Origin: Chloracidobacterium sp.
GTDB lineage: Bacteria; Acidobacteriota; Blastocatellia; Pyrinomonadales; Pyrinomonadaceae
NCBI GenBank assembly: GCA_016715795.1
Contig: JADJXP010000002.1
Span: 1,984,001-2,048,000, forward strand
Direction of reading: 5' to 3'
DNA: 64,000 bases
The notes beneath the pieces are model-generated. The model saw nothing but the letters and a program-made list of their open reading frames with translations, was not told where the DNA came from and made no database searches. Below, piece by piece: positions 34,516 to 43,257 of this stretch. Position 1 is the first letter of the stretch. Every line of letters begins with the position of its first letter. The translations under genes and the position numbers were made by a program.

Positions 34516-37500
34516 TTAGTGCGCGTCTCCTCCCGTCGATTTGGCTGCCGGGGCCGCATGGTCGTCCTTTTTCGGCGCCTTATAGTCCGGCATTTCCTTA
34601 TTCTGATTCTTTAGCCCCGCAAGATAGGTGGTCCGCGGCTGCGTATTCAGTTCGTTCAGAAGCTTGTAATTTCGATGGTCCGATTTCGTCTTGGCGACCT
34701 TGCTGTCCTTGTCGTGCATGTCTCCAAAGGTGATGGCGTCCGTCGGGCACACCGACTGGCAGGCCGTGACCACCTCGCCGTCGCGGACCGGACGGCCGTC
34801 CTTTTCGGCCTCGATGCGGGCGGCTGCGATACGCTGCGTGCAATAATTGCACTTCTCCATCACACCGCGACTGCGGACAGTGACCTCAGGGTTTCGCATC
34901 AGCTTATACTGCGGCGTGTCCCAATCCTGATATAGGAGGAAATTGAACCTACGGACCTTGTAAGGGCAGTTATTCGAGCAATAACGCGTTCCGACACAGC
35001 GGTTATACACCATGTCGTTGAGCCCCTCGGCACTGTGAACGGTCGCGTGGACAGGGCATACCACTTCGCACGGGGCCTGTTCACATTGCTGGCACAGCAC
35101 GGGCTGGAAATTTGGCCCCTCGGCGTGTTCCATATCGCCGCCGTAGTAGGCGTCGATGCGCATCCAGTGCATTTCGCGGCTGCGGTCAACCTGTTCCTTA
35201 CCGACAACGGGAATGTTGTTCTCGCTCTGACAGGCCAGGACGCACGCATTACAGCCAACGCACGAATTGAGGTCGATCGTCATTCCCCATTTGTGGTTCT
35301 TGGCGTAGGTTTCCTGATGCTGCTCGGTCGGATACATCGACATCGGGTACTCATCGTGCTGGTGGCCCATGGCCGGGTTCTTTTCAAACTCTTCCAGGTC
35401 CCACACACGGAGCAGATCGCGGCCTTCCATATTGAAATGGATCTGGGTTGACGCGATCGACGTCGTCTCGCCGCGTTTGGCAACCTCACCAAAGCCGTGA
35501 TCCATTGCGTCCGAGCGCCTTACGTCAAATGCGTTATAGCCAAGGCCCGTCCCGACACGCCCGGCCCGCGTCCGGCCGTAGCCCATAAAGATCGTCACGA
35601 CATCATCGGGCTGGCCGGGCGAGATCCACATCGGCACGCCTGCCTTGACCTCACCGCCCTGGTATTTGATCGTCACGAGGTCCGAGAACTGATTACCGCC
35701 GTATGTATTAATAAAGCTGGTGCCCTGCTCGCCGCCAACCATTTCGCGGGGATCATTCCCCGGATTGACACCGAGTTTCTTTGCCGTTCGAGGGCTCACG
35801 AGGGCGACGTTCGCCCAGGTTATCTTATTGAGCGGATTCGGAAGCTCCTGCAGCCAGCCGCTATTGGCAAATCGGCCGTCATAAACGCTCGGATCCGGCA
35901 GTATCGAGATCTCGATCGAACCGCTCGACGCAGGCTTGGTCTCCGACTGGCCGAGAAATGCGGCATTAACGGTTACGGTCTTTGCCGTCGCGGCCGTGTT
36001 TGGAATAAAACCGTCGTGAACGGCCTTTCGCCAGTTGTCTTCAAAGCCTCGCGGCGCCGCACCGGCAGCAGGTGCGGCCGGCGACGCCTTTGGCGTTTCC
36101 TTTACGGGCTCAGTTTTCGTTTCTGTGTTACTTGCTGTAGGAGCGGCTTTTGGCTCGGCCTTTGCGGCGACGACGGGCGTTATGTTTGCCGTCTGCCAGT
36201 ATGCCTTCACGATATCGATGTCCTTCTTGTCGTAGTTCTCCTTAAAGAACAACTGCACGACCTCATGGACACTCTTGCTGTCATACAGCGGAGCGATCAG
36301 CGGCTGGACGATCGAGACCGTTCCGTCGTAAGCACGTGCATCGCTCCAGCCCTCAAAGTAGTGCTTCTCGGCGACATGCCAGTGACACTGCTCCGCCGTC
36401 TCATCAAAATAGAGTCCAAGATGGACGCGCATCGGCACTTTATCGAGCCGAGCACGGTCGAGCCGAAGGTCAGACGGTGTATTGTAGACCGGATTTCCGC
36501 CAAGCATTACGAGCATCCTGACCTTGCCGCCATCGATGTCGGCAACAAGCTCGCGAAGCTGTTCGACCTGCGTCTTCTCCGTGCCCGGCGAAAATGGATC
36601 GGCGTAAACGACTGTCTCACCTACGTTCCCGAGCGTCGCGTTGATCGCATGGGCCAATGCGTGGACGATCGGCGGAGCATTATCGCCGGCCACGACGAGC
36701 GACTTGCCCTTGTGCTCGACGAGGTCCTTGGCAACACCGGCTATCCACTGAGCATTCTCCGCGTATGTCGAATTAGCACCGGCAACACCGGCGGCCTTAG
36801 CGATCGCCTTGGCAACGTCGCTCAACTGGCTCGGCTTTACCGCAAGCCGATGATCGGCCTTTGCTCCGGTCAGCGTTATCGTCGTTTCGACACAATAAAG
36901 ACGGTTGATGTCCTTGTGCTCTTCCGAGAAGTGCTTGCCCTTGGCGTAATCCTTGATGTAACCGACATTAAAGCCCGAAAAGAGATCGTGATCGAGCGAC
37001 AAGATCCGCTCGGCCTTGTCAAACTTGTAGATCGTCTGCACCGCCGAGCCAAACGCCATCCGCGCTCCGGCCATGGCGTTGTCTTGATTTACCGGCTCGT
37101 ACTGCACCCATTTAGCATTCGGCAGTTCTGCCTTTAGCTTTGTGAACTGGTCGATCAGCGTCGGCGACGTAACCGTTTCGGTAAGGAACCTGATGCCGGC
37201 TCCGCCGTCGCCGCGGTTCTGTTCGATCGCGGTGCGGAGTTCGCCCATGAAGGCCTCCCACGTCTTTGAACTCCCGCGAAAGCTGATCTCCTGTGACCGG
37301 TCGGGATCATACATCCCCAAAACTGACGCCTGCGCATAGATATCCGTCGCGCCGCGGCTGCCGGGATGGTCGGGATTGCCCTCGACCTTGATCGGACGAC
37401 CCTCAAACGATTTTGCAAGCAGTCCCGTGGCGACGCCGCCGAGCGACATTGCGGTCGCAAAGAAGTTGGGCACGCCCGGCAGCATGCCATCGGGCGACTG

Positions 37501-37770
37501 GACATAGGGAACGATCTTCTCAGCCGGCTGGATGACGCAGCCCGTAAGCCCCGCAAAGGCCAGCGACGCGCCCATCACCTTTACAAAATTGCGGCGGCTT
37601 AGCGAGTTGTCCCATTCCTCGATCTCGTGGGGATACTCGCGTGCGACGAATTCCTCAAACTCCGGCGCGTCAACAAATTCCTCGACACTGCGCCAGTATT
37701 CCTTGCCGTTCTGTGACAATATCTTGTCACGAAGCAAGGCAAAATTCTGTTTGCTCTCAGGGCTGGGCAT
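34516..37770 (-). CDS. actB: Alternative complex III subunit ActB (molybdopterin-oxidoreductase-like, Fe-S)
   Basis: This 1084-residue fusion combines a molybdopterin-oxidoreductase-like half with a ferredoxin half. The start is ATG 37770; the longer frame begins at a TTG inside AT-rich repeat. Residues 59-60 are the Arg pair of a Tat-type signal (SRRNFVKVMG) followed by LTGC (Cys 78), suggesting Tat export and lipid anchoring. Four cysteine clusters near the C-terminus (CVGCNACVLACQ, CQQCEQAPCEVVCP, CVGTRYCSNNCP, CNYCTQRI...CQSVCP) hold Fe-S centres. A low-complexity Ala/Pro/Lys/Thr linker of about 45 residues (AEPKAAPTASNTETKTEP onward) sits in the middle. Confidence 0.95.
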   Translation of the reverse strand: MPSPESKQNFALLRDKILSQNGKEYWRSVEEFVDAPEFEEFVAREYPHEIEEWDNSLSRRNFVKVMGASLAFAGLTGCVIQPAEKIVPYVQSPDGMLPGVPNFFATAMSLGGVATGLLAKSFEGRPIKVEGNPDHPGSRGATDIYAQASVLGMYDPDRSQEISFRGSSKTWEAFMGELRTAIEQNRGDGGAGIRFLTETVTSPTLIDQFTKLKAELPNAKWVQYEPVNQDNAMAGARMAFGSAVQTIYKFDKAERILSLDHDLFSGFNVGYIKDYAKGKHFSEEHKDINRLYCVETTITLTGAKADHRLAVKPSQLSDVAKAIAKAAGVAGANSTYAENAQWIAGVAKDLVEHKGKSLVVAGDNAPPIVHALAHAINATLGNVGETVVYADPFSPGTEKTQVEQLRELVADIDGGKVRMLVMLGGNPVYNTPSDLRLDRARLDKVPMRVHLGLYFDETAEQCHWHVAEKHYFEGWSDARAYDGTVSIVQPLIAPLYDSKSVHEVVQLFFKENYDKKDIDIVKAYWQTANITPVVAAKAEPKAAPTASNTETKTEPVKETPKASPAAPAAGAAPRGFEDNWRKAVHDGFIPNTAATAKTVTVNAAFLGQSETKPASSGSIEISILPDPSVYDGRFANSGWLQELPNPLNKITWANVALVSPRTAKKLGVNPGNDPREMVGGEQGTSFINTYGGNQFSDLVTIKYQGGEVKAGVPMWISPGQPDDVVTIFMGYGRTRAGRVGTGLGYNAFDVRRSDAMDHGFGEVAKRGETTSIASTQIHFNMEGRDLLRVWDLEEFEKNPAMGHQHDEYPMSMYPTEQHQETYAKNHKWGMTIDLNSCVGCNACVLACQSENNIPVVGKEQVDRSREMHWMRIDAYYGGDMEHAEGPNFQPVLCQQCEQAPCEVVCPVHATVHSAEGLNDMVYNRCVGTRYCSNNCPYKVRRFNFLLYQDWDTPQYKLMRNPEVTVRSRGVMEKCNYCTQRIAAARIEAEKDGRPVRDGEVVTACQSVCPTDAITFGDMHDKDSKVAKTKSDHRNYKLLNELNTQPRTTYLAGLKNQNKEMPDYKAPKKDDHAAPAAKSTGGDAH

Positions 37771-37777
37771 AAAAGTC

Positions 37778-37881
37778 AATTCAAAACAAAAATTCAAAAT
37801 TCAAAACAAAATACACTACGCACTCAGCATTGCCGCCACGTTCTGCATTTTGAATTTTGCATTCCGAATTTTGCATTCTTG
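37778..37881. repeat. AATTCAAAA-type low-complexity repeat between actA and actB
   Basis: The spacer between actA and actB is built from short words: ATTCAAAACAAAAATTCAAA, and then GCATTTTGAATTTTGCATTC followed by CGAATTTTGCATTC. The two halves are partly inverted relative to each other. It differs sharply in composition from the flanking genes. It may form a stem-loop that tunes actB expression, which is inference. Confidence 0.55.
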
Positions 37882-37884
37882 TCC

Positions 37885-38544
37885 TTACCTGTGGCAGGTC
37901 GAGCAGCTTGTCATCATCTCTCTGCTCCTTATCTTATAGTCTGCCTTTAGCTGTTTTCGTTCGGTTTCGTCCGCATCGCCATCCTGCCATTGCATGTTAT
38001 AGATCTCGCTCTTCGGCCGAATGAACTTTTCAGGCTCGCGATGACAGGCCAGGCACCATTCCATCAGCAGTGTATTCTCCTGAAATACCGCCGGCATATT
38101 GTCGATCTGGCCGTGACACGTCGAGCAGCCGACACCCTTCGCTACGTGGATGCTGTGATTGAAATAGGTATATTCCGGAAGGTCGTGGACGCGTTCCCAT
38201 TCGATGGGTTTATTGTCGCGGAAACTGGCCTTCACGGGTTCCAGATACGGACTGTCCGCCCACAACTGGCTGTGGCAATTCATGCAGGTCTGCGTCGAAG
38301 GCATTCCCGCCGACGCGGTCGTCTCTACTGTCTGGTGGCAATAGCGGCAATCGATACCGTCGTCTCCGACGTGATGCTTATGACTGAACTGGACCGGCTG
38401 CTGCTTCTCGACATAGCGGCCGGTTAGGTACGACGAGCGGGCGATCTGCGTATAGGCAAAAAAGGCCGTGCCGGCCGCCACGACCGCGGCAACGATGCTG
38501 ATCCGGGCAATGTTATTCGCGCTCTTTCTGAAAAACTGTGCCAT
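37885..38544 (-). CDS. actA: Alternative complex III subunit ActA (pentahaem cytochrome c)
   Basis: This 219-residue cytochrome has an N-terminal membrane anchor (ISIVAAVVAAGTAFFAYTQI) and five CxxCH motifs: CRYCH, CMNCH, CSTCH, CLACH and the terminal CSTCH. The HKHHVGDDGIDCRYCH start is typical of ActA/cytochrome c3-like proteins. It is the first gene of the act-cta operon. It likely wires electrons from ActB to the oxidase. Confidence 0.95.
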   Translation of the reverse strand: MAQFFRKSANNIARISIVAAVVAAGTAFFAYTQIARSSYLTGRYVEKQQPVQFSHKHHVGDDGIDCRYCHQTVETTASAGMPSTQTCMNCHSQLWADSPYLEPVKASFRDNKPIEWERVHDLPEYTYFNHSIHVAKGVGCSTCHGQIDNMPAVFQENTLLMEWCLACHREPEKFIRPKSEIYNMQWQDGDADETERKQLKADYKIRSREMMTSCSTCHR

Positions 38545-38784
38545 ACCGGTTCAAGATGCGCACGGACAAACTCTTACAACCGGGCTCCTCCGCATCCCGC
38601 GTTATCAGGACCTTGGCTGACGGCCCACACCAATTGTTAAGAATTCGTAACCGTAAAACAGTATGATTCTACTAAAAGTCCTAAGATCCGCAAATCGCTC
38701 AAATCCTAAAATAAGAAACCGTCCTCAACGATGCAAGGCCCCACAGATTAGCCAAAGTTATAAGCCGGATTAATCCTGCTAAAA
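38545..38784. other. Leader/promoter region of the act-cta operon
   Basis: These 240 bases separate the actA start from the ROK gene's 3' end. No gene is seen. It should contain the promoter for the 13.5-kb respiratory operon; a tentative sigma70-like pair is described separately. It is more AT-rich than the genes around it. Confidence 0.5.
38666..38693 (-). promoter_or_regulatory. Tentative sigma70-like promoter of the act operon
   Basis: On the minus strand TTGCGG (38688-38693) and TAGAAT (38666-38671) are separated by 16 bases, and lie about 120 bases upstream of actA. The -35 is imperfect, so this is only a candidate. Confidence 0.28.
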
Positions 38785-39711
38785 TTACGTCGACTGCCGG
38801 CTCAGGTAGGCGGCACCAATTGCCGCGGCCGATGGACCGAGTTCGCCCTCGACGATACTTGTCGAGTCGAATGCAGGAGCAAACGAGAATTCCTTTGCCC
38901 GTTCGATGATCGCATCCAGCACTATATGCTTGGCCTCCATTATGGCGCCGCCGATGACGATCTTCTCGATATTGAGCAGATTGATAACGCTCGCTATCGC
39001 CGAACCGACATATACTCCGGTCCGGCCCAACATCATCTGTGCAAAATCGTCTTCCTTCGCAGCCGCAGCGATGATGTCACCCAGCCTGATGCCCTCTTCA
39101 CCGAGCTTATTGAGCGATGACGTGCTGTCCTGGTGAAAGCGGCTTCGCGTCCGCCTCAGGATGCTCGCGGCCGATGCGACCTCCTCGAGGCGCATCCCCT
39201 CGGAATTGATCGTCACATACCCAAACTCACCGGCGTAGCCTGAGGCCCCTCGCCAGATCTCACCATTGAAAATGAACGCGCCGCCCACGCCCTCGCCGAG
39301 CGTCGCATAGAAAAGGTTGCGACTTCCGCGCCCTGCGCCGGAGCGATATTCGCCATACGCGGCGGCGTTGGCGTCGTTCTCAACAAAGACATCGACACCG
39401 ATCGCTGAACTCACCTCACGGCCAAGATCGATATTCGAGTGCTCCGGAATATTTGCCGAATACGCAACGCGGCCGCTCGCTCGATCAACGAGGCCTGGCA
39501 CGGCGATACCCACGCCGGCAAATGCTCCGTGCCGCGTCGTCATTCCCGTGGCGAGGTCCACGACCTGCGAAACGACATTGGCCGCGTCCGTGATCGCAGT
39601 CGAATGCGTCTCGATCACCGATTCGCTTTTACCTACTACCGCCGCGTTTAGCGTCGTTGACGTTATCTCGATGCCCAATCGGCCATTAGCGGCACCTGAA
39701 GGCTCAGACAT
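38785..39711 (-). CDS. ROK family protein (sugar kinase/regulator-like, lacks zinc motif)
   Basis: This 308-residue ROK-fold protein has the start ATG 39711 (MSEPSGAANGRLGIEI). It shows AFAGVGIAVPGLVDRASGRV, the catalytic-Asp region VFVENDANAAAYGEYRSG, LGEGVGGAFIFNGEIWRGASGYAGEFGYV and the C-terminal KIVIGGAIMEA. The Cys-rich zinc signature that normally follows (GxxCxCGxxGC) is replaced by TINSEGMRLEEVASAAS without cysteines, so classic ROK zinc binding is missing. There is no HTH, so it is a kinase-type ROK rather than a repressor. The substrate is unknown (glucokinase-like by similarity). Confidence 0.85.
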   Translation of the reverse strand: MSEPSGAANGRLGIEITSTTLNAAVVGKSESVIETHSTAITDAANVVSQVVDLATGMTTRHGAFAGVGIAVPGLVDRASGRVAYSANIPEHSNIDLGREVSSAIGVDVFVENDANAAAYGEYRSGAGRGSRNLFYATLGEGVGGAFIFNGEIWRGASGYAGEFGYVTINSEGMRLEEVASAASILRRTRSRFHQDSTSSLNKLGEEGIRLGDIIAAAAKEDDFAQMMLGRTGVYVGSAIASVINLLNIEKIVIGGAIMEAKHIVLDAIIERAKEFSFAPAFDSTSIVEGELGPSAAAIGAAYLSRQST

Positions 39712-39891
39712 AGTTCTCTGGTATTCCTGCCCGAAACTTACCGCGATTTTAGTCAGTGGCAACGACACTGTCAAACACGCCATCCGACCTCTGAAGCCGT
39801 GAAAGTGCTTTGACGCGACGCGTGCTTAAGGGCTAATCTCATTATGCACTGATCGCGAAAGGCTGTCCGGCACACGAATAGGCCGAGCGTT

Positions 39892-40635
39892 ATGGAACAA
39901 CAGTTTTACGAACTCGTTGCCGAATGGGGCCTCTTCGCCGTCTTTGCCTTGTGTACGGTCGAGGGCGACATGACGCTCCTGCTTTCGGGGATTCTCGCTC
40001 ACAGCGGTTTCTTTGGGCCTTACAGTTATTTTAAGGTGATTTTTTTCGGAACGCTTGGCGGCATCGTTGGCGACTGCATCGGCTACGGGGTCGGCCGCAT
40101 CTTTCACGAACAGGCAAAGGACTATCGCTTCTACCAGGTCGCCCAGCCGCGTATCGAGAAGCTGATCGAGAAGTTTGGCAGCTCGGCCATCATCATCTCG
40201 AAATACATCTACGGCATCCGCGTCGCAATGTGCGTTTTTTACGGCGTCGGCCGGATGACCTTCGGACGGTTTCTCGGCTTGAGTGCCCTGAGCTGTTTCC
40301 TGTGGGTCCTGCTGCTCTCAAGCGTCGGATACTTCTTCAGCGGAGCCATCACGTCTCTGATCGGTGATTACCAGCGTATCGGGATCGCTCTGTTCATCAT
40401 CGTGATGATCGGGATAATCGTCTTCTATGTGCTCGAACGCTACTGGCTCAGCGAACGCGTCGAGGCCGCGATGCCTGAGACGATCCAGAAGATCGAAGAA
40501 AAACTGCTCGCCGTGGAAGAGGTCGCGCAGGAGAAACTTCACGACCTGGGCGAACGTCTCCACCTCACCCGCGAGCCGAGCCGCGACGGGGTGGAAACAA
40601 AGACCGCCGTCGAAACACACGAAAACAAATCCTGA
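39892..40635 (+). CDS. DedA/SNARE-associated family membrane protein
   Basis: This 247-residue DedA-like protein has the signature FALCTVEGDMTLLLSGILAHSG, the GTLGGIVGDCIGYGVGR segment, and IEKFGSSAIIISKYIYGIRVAMCVFYGVGRMTFGRFLGLSALSC with conserved Gly and Arg. Helices follow up to residue 185. DedA proteins are linked to lipid-carrier recycling and membrane potential. A charged C-terminal tail of about 60 residues (IQKIEEKLLAVEEVAQEKL) is predicted to be amphipathic helix. The next gene follows after a short spacer of TTTACTG word-repeats. Confidence 0.9.
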   Translation: MEQQFYELVAEWGLFAVFALCTVEGDMTLLLSGILAHSGFFGPYSYFKVIFFGTLGGIVGDCIGYGVGRIFHEQAKDYRFYQVAQPRIEKLIEKFGSSAIIISKYIYGIRVAMCVFYGVGRMTFGRFLGLSALSCFLWVLLLSSVGYFFSGAITSLIGDYQRIGIALFIIVMIGIIVFYVLERYWLSERVEAAMPETIQKIEEKLLAVEEVAQEKLHDLGERLHLTREPSRDGVETKTAVETHENKS

Positions 40636-40677
40636 CTCTTTACTTGTCGCCGTTTACTGTTTACTGTTCACTGATAA

Positions 40678-41685
40678 ATGATCATTGAGACCTCTGCCCC
40701 AACCCGTGTTGACCTCGCCGGCGGCACGATCGATATTCCGCCGCTTTTCTTGTTTCACGAGGGTGCGGCGACGGTAAATTTCGCGCTCTCGATCCGTGCT
40801 CACTGCCGTATCGAAACCCGCGACGATCGATCCATCATCCTCGAATCGATCGACCAGAATGCTACGGTCGAGACGACGCTCGACGACATCGCATCGCTCA
40901 AGGACGAGCCGCAGCTCGAATTGCTCTCAAAGCTTGTCTATTTCTTCCGCCCCGAAACCGGTTTTCACATGACAACCCGCTCCGAAGCTCCCGCCGGCGC
41001 GGGCCTTGCGGGGTCCTCGACACTCAACATCGCCTGCATCGCGGCCCTCAATAAGCTCGTCGGCGACCGCTACGCGTCCGAGCGATTCATTCCCATCGCC
41101 GCGGCCGTCGAGTGTCAGGTCATACGCGTGCCCACGGGCTATCAGGATTACTACTCGGCCCAATACGGCGGCACGGCATGCATCCATTTCGGCCCGGCGG
41201 GCATGGACCGCGAACCGCTCGACATCGATACCAAGACACTCGAATCGCGCATAGTCGTGTGCTACACGGGCGAGCCACGCAACTCGGGCATCAACAACTG
41301 GGACGTCACCAAACGCCACATAGACGGCGACCGCGAGATATTCGAGATATTCGACGGCATTCGCGATTCCGCCGTCGCGATGCGAATCGCGCTCCTCAAC
41401 AGCGATTGGGACGCCGTCGGCGAGATACTTGCAGCAGGCCATCCGGCACGCCGACGCCTGTCGCCAAACATCACGACGCCCCAAATGGACCACCTGATCG
41501 ACACTGCGCTCGCGAACGGCGCCATCGCACCCAAAGTCTTGGGCGCCGGCGGCGGCGGGTGCATCGCCTTCTACTGCCACGAAGGCCGACGCCCCGACGT
41601 CGAAAACGCTCTCTCGGCTCAGCCGGGAGCGCGTGTCCTTGCCTGGCATCTCGACCCAAACGGCCTAACGCTCAAGATCTCGTAG
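40678..41685 (+). CDS. GHMP family kinase (sugar kinase-like)
   Basis: This 335-residue GHMP kinase has the N-terminal substrate region ETSAPTRVDLAGGTIDIPPLF, the ATP-binding glycine loop EAPAGAGLAGSSTLNIACIAALNKL, and the C-terminal motif KVLGAGGGGCIAFYC. The nearest recognisable subgroup is D-glycero-D-manno-heptose-7-phosphate/L-fucose kinase-like. The substrate cannot be fixed from sequence. The gene runs on from DedA with a 42-base spacer of TTTACTG words. Confidence 0.87.
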   Translation: MIIETSAPTRVDLAGGTIDIPPLFLFHEGAATVNFALSIRAHCRIETRDDRSIILESIDQNATVETTLDDIASLKDEPQLELLSKLVYFFRPETGFHMTTRSEAPAGAGLAGSSTLNIACIAALNKLVGDRYASERFIPIAAAVECQVIRVPTGYQDYYSAQYGGTACIHFGPAGMDREPLDIDTKTLESRIVVCYTGEPRNSGINNWDVTKRHIDGDREIFEIFDGIRDSAVAMRIALLNSDWDAVGEILAAGHPARRRLSPNITTPQMDHLIDTALANGAIAPKVLGAGGGGCIAFYCHEGRRPDVENALSAQPGARVLAWHLDPNGLTLKIS

Positions 41686-41780
41686 CCGCCCATTTGTCTC
41701 TGTGTCAAGCACCCTGCCATGCCCAATAGTAATACATTTGCCTATCGACTTACTTTTTGACGGTGTGATACTCTTTGTCT

Positions 41781-42056
41781 ATGGCATTACCAATGGAGAC
41801 AACAGCTACAACTAAAGGCCAAGTCGTCATTCCGTCCGCCGTCCGTAAAAAGCTTGGCATCACCGCGGGCACGCGTATCCAGGTCGAGCTCGACGAAGCA
41901 AACGCGCAGATCATTCTCACGCCCGTCACGCGAGATTACATCGAACGGATGGCCGGGATGTTTCGCGGCACCCCCCTCCTGCAAGATCTGATGCGTGAGC
42001 GAAAGCTCGACAGGGAACGCGAAGAGCGCAAGATCAAACGAACCGGGCGTAAATGA
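41781..42056 (+). CDS. AbrB/MazE-family antitoxin (VapB)
   Basis: This swapped-hairpin DNA-binding antitoxin reads ETTATTKGQVVIPSAVRKKLGITAGTRIQVELDEANAQIILTPV, followed by a charged C-terminal tail that should bind the toxin. ATG 41781 is chosen over the TTG at 41775; an ATG at 41793 is possible. It overlaps the PIN-domain toxin gene by four bases, the usual VapBC arrangement. An extended -10-like element (TGTGATACT, 41764-41772) sits just upstream, which would give a nearly leaderless message; this is tentative. Confidence 0.92.
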   Translation: MALPMETTATTKGQVVIPSAVRKKLGITAGTRIQVELDEANAQIILTPVTRDYIERMAGMFRGTPLLQDLMRERKLDREREERKIKRTGRK

Positions 42057-42460
42057 CAATGCAGCCCAGGATAGTTTTCGATTCGTGGCCGCTGATCGCT
42101 TACCTGCAAGGCGAAGCGGCAACTCAACGTGTCATCGACATACTGAGTGCGGCCCACGCTCAGGGCTCGTCACTCGCCATCTCTACCGTGAATGCCGGAG
42201 AAGTCTGGTACATCATTGCCCTGCGTAATGGCGCCGAGAATGCCGACCGCGCGATCGCCGTCATTCGCAACCTGGGGATCGATATCTTTGATGCCGATTG
42301 GGCCATGGCAAAGATCGCCGCCCGCTACAAGACCGGCGGCGGCATCTCCTACGCCGACTGCTTCGCCGCCGCCCTCGCCAAACAAACCGACGCCACCCTC
42401 ATCACCGGTGATCGCGAGTTTAAAAAAGTCGAATCCGAGATCGATATCGAATGGCTCTGA
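42053..42460 (+). CDS. vapC: PIN-domain ribonuclease toxin (VapC)
   Basis: This 135-residue PIN-domain toxin has the acidic metal ligands in VFDSWPLIAYLQGE (first Asp), NAGEVWYI (Glu), and SYADCFAAALAKQTDATLITGDREFKKVE (last two Asp). VapC proteins cut tRNA or rRNA. It forms a TA operon with the AbrB-type antitoxin upstream and flanks the restriction-modification island. Confidence 0.93.
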   Translation: MTMQPRIVFDSWPLIAYLQGEAATQRVIDILSAAHAQGSSLAISTVNAGEVWYIIALRNGAENADRAIAVIRNLGIDIFDADWAMAKIAARYKTGGGISYADCFAAALAKQTDATLITGDREFKKVESEIDIEWL

Positions 42461-42475
42461 TCTCGCACATTCTTG

Positions 42476-42504
42476 TTGACAAGTCATTCGTTGACTCCGA
42501 TAAT
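42476..42504 (+). promoter_or_regulatory. Strong sigma70-like promoter of the XRE regulator gene
   Basis: A perfect -35 TTGACA (42476-42481) and a -10 GATAAT (42499-42504) are separated by exactly 17 bases. Transcription would begin around 42511, leaving a leader of about 16 bases before the ATG at 42527 and no ribosome site, so translation may be nearly leaderless. The -10 is overlapped by a palindrome. Confidence 0.7.
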
Positions 42505-42523
42505 ATTACAAGCCAGTAATATT
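42502..42523. promoter_or_regulatory. Palindromic operator overlapping the XRE gene promoter
   Basis: AATATTAC (42502-42509), six bases, then GTAATATT (42516-42523) form perfect 8-bp arms. It overlaps the -10 box and the predicted start point of transcription. This is the classic position for auto-repression, here presumably by the XRE protein that begins four bases later. Confidence 0.65.
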
Positions 42524-42526
42524 CAC

Positions 42527-43222
42527 ATGACCGGCCAACAACTACATCAACACCGCAAACGCTCCGGCCTCACCCAAAAACAGGCCGCCCGCTATCTCCG
42601 CGTCTCGCAGCCCTACCTTTCCCTGCTCGAAAACGGCGACCGACCGCTCACACCCGTGCTCAAACGACGCGCCGTAAAAACTTTCAACCTCTCCGTCACC
42701 GAACTCCCGTCCCTCGCCGCCCAATACAAGGTCGCCCCCGTCACCGACGACCAACTAACCACGGACCTCGCTACCCTCGGCTACCCGGGCTTTGCGTATT
42801 TGAAGCCTTCACGCCAGAAGAACCCAACCGACGTTCTGCTCTCCGGCCTGAATTCCGACAAACGCGCCGCCCGCCTTGTCGAAGCCCTGCCCTGGCTCCT
42901 CTTCAGTTTCCCCGACCTCGATTGGAACGCGCTCGTAATGACCGCCAAAGCCCACGATCTGCAAAACCGGCTCGGATTTGTGACCAACGTCGCCAAACGA
43001 ATGGCCAAAAGGTATGGGAAAGCGGCTGCTGCAGAAAAGCTCGCAACGGTCGAGGACAAACTGGCGGCCTCAAAGCTGGAAAAGAAAGCTACGCTATGTA
43101 ACGAAACAATGACCCAAGCCGAACGAAACTGGCTCGCTCAAAACAGCACAAAAGAAGCCAAACACTGGCACCTACTCACCGACCTTTCGCCCGATCACCT
43201 TGACCACTATGCCGACAATTAG
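42527..43222 (+). CDS. XRE-type helix-turn-helix regulator
   Basis: This 231-residue protein begins at ATG 42527. The N-terminal HTH is clear: QLHQHRKRSGLTQKQAARYLRVSQPYLSLLENGDRPLTPVL. The C-terminal part has no family I can name: AAQYKVAPVTDDQLTTDLATLGYPGFAYL, then LVEALPWLLFSFPDLDWNALVMTAKAHDLQNRLGFVTNVAKRMA, a helical region. Its promoter region contains a palindrome that it may bind. It lies directly upstream of the restriction-modification genes. Confidence 0.85.
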   Translation: MTGQQLHQHRKRSGLTQKQAARYLRVSQPYLSLLENGDRPLTPVLKRRAVKTFNLSVTELPSLAAQYKVAPVTDDQLTTDLATLGYPGFAYLKPSRQKNPTDVLLSGLNSDKRAARLVEALPWLLFSFPDLDWNALVMTAKAHDLQNRLGFVTNVAKRMAKRYGKAAAAEKLATVEDKLAASKLEKKATLCNETMTQAERNWLAQNSTKEAKHWHLLTDLSPDHLDHYADN

Positions 43223-43257
43223 ACTCGTTTCATTGTCGCAACACGACCGACTAGTGT

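Noticed and set aside
35497..37137. A long open frame of 546 codons on the plus strand
   Set aside because: It is exactly antisense to actB, has no family motif and its length follows from GC-rich codon use on the coding strand.
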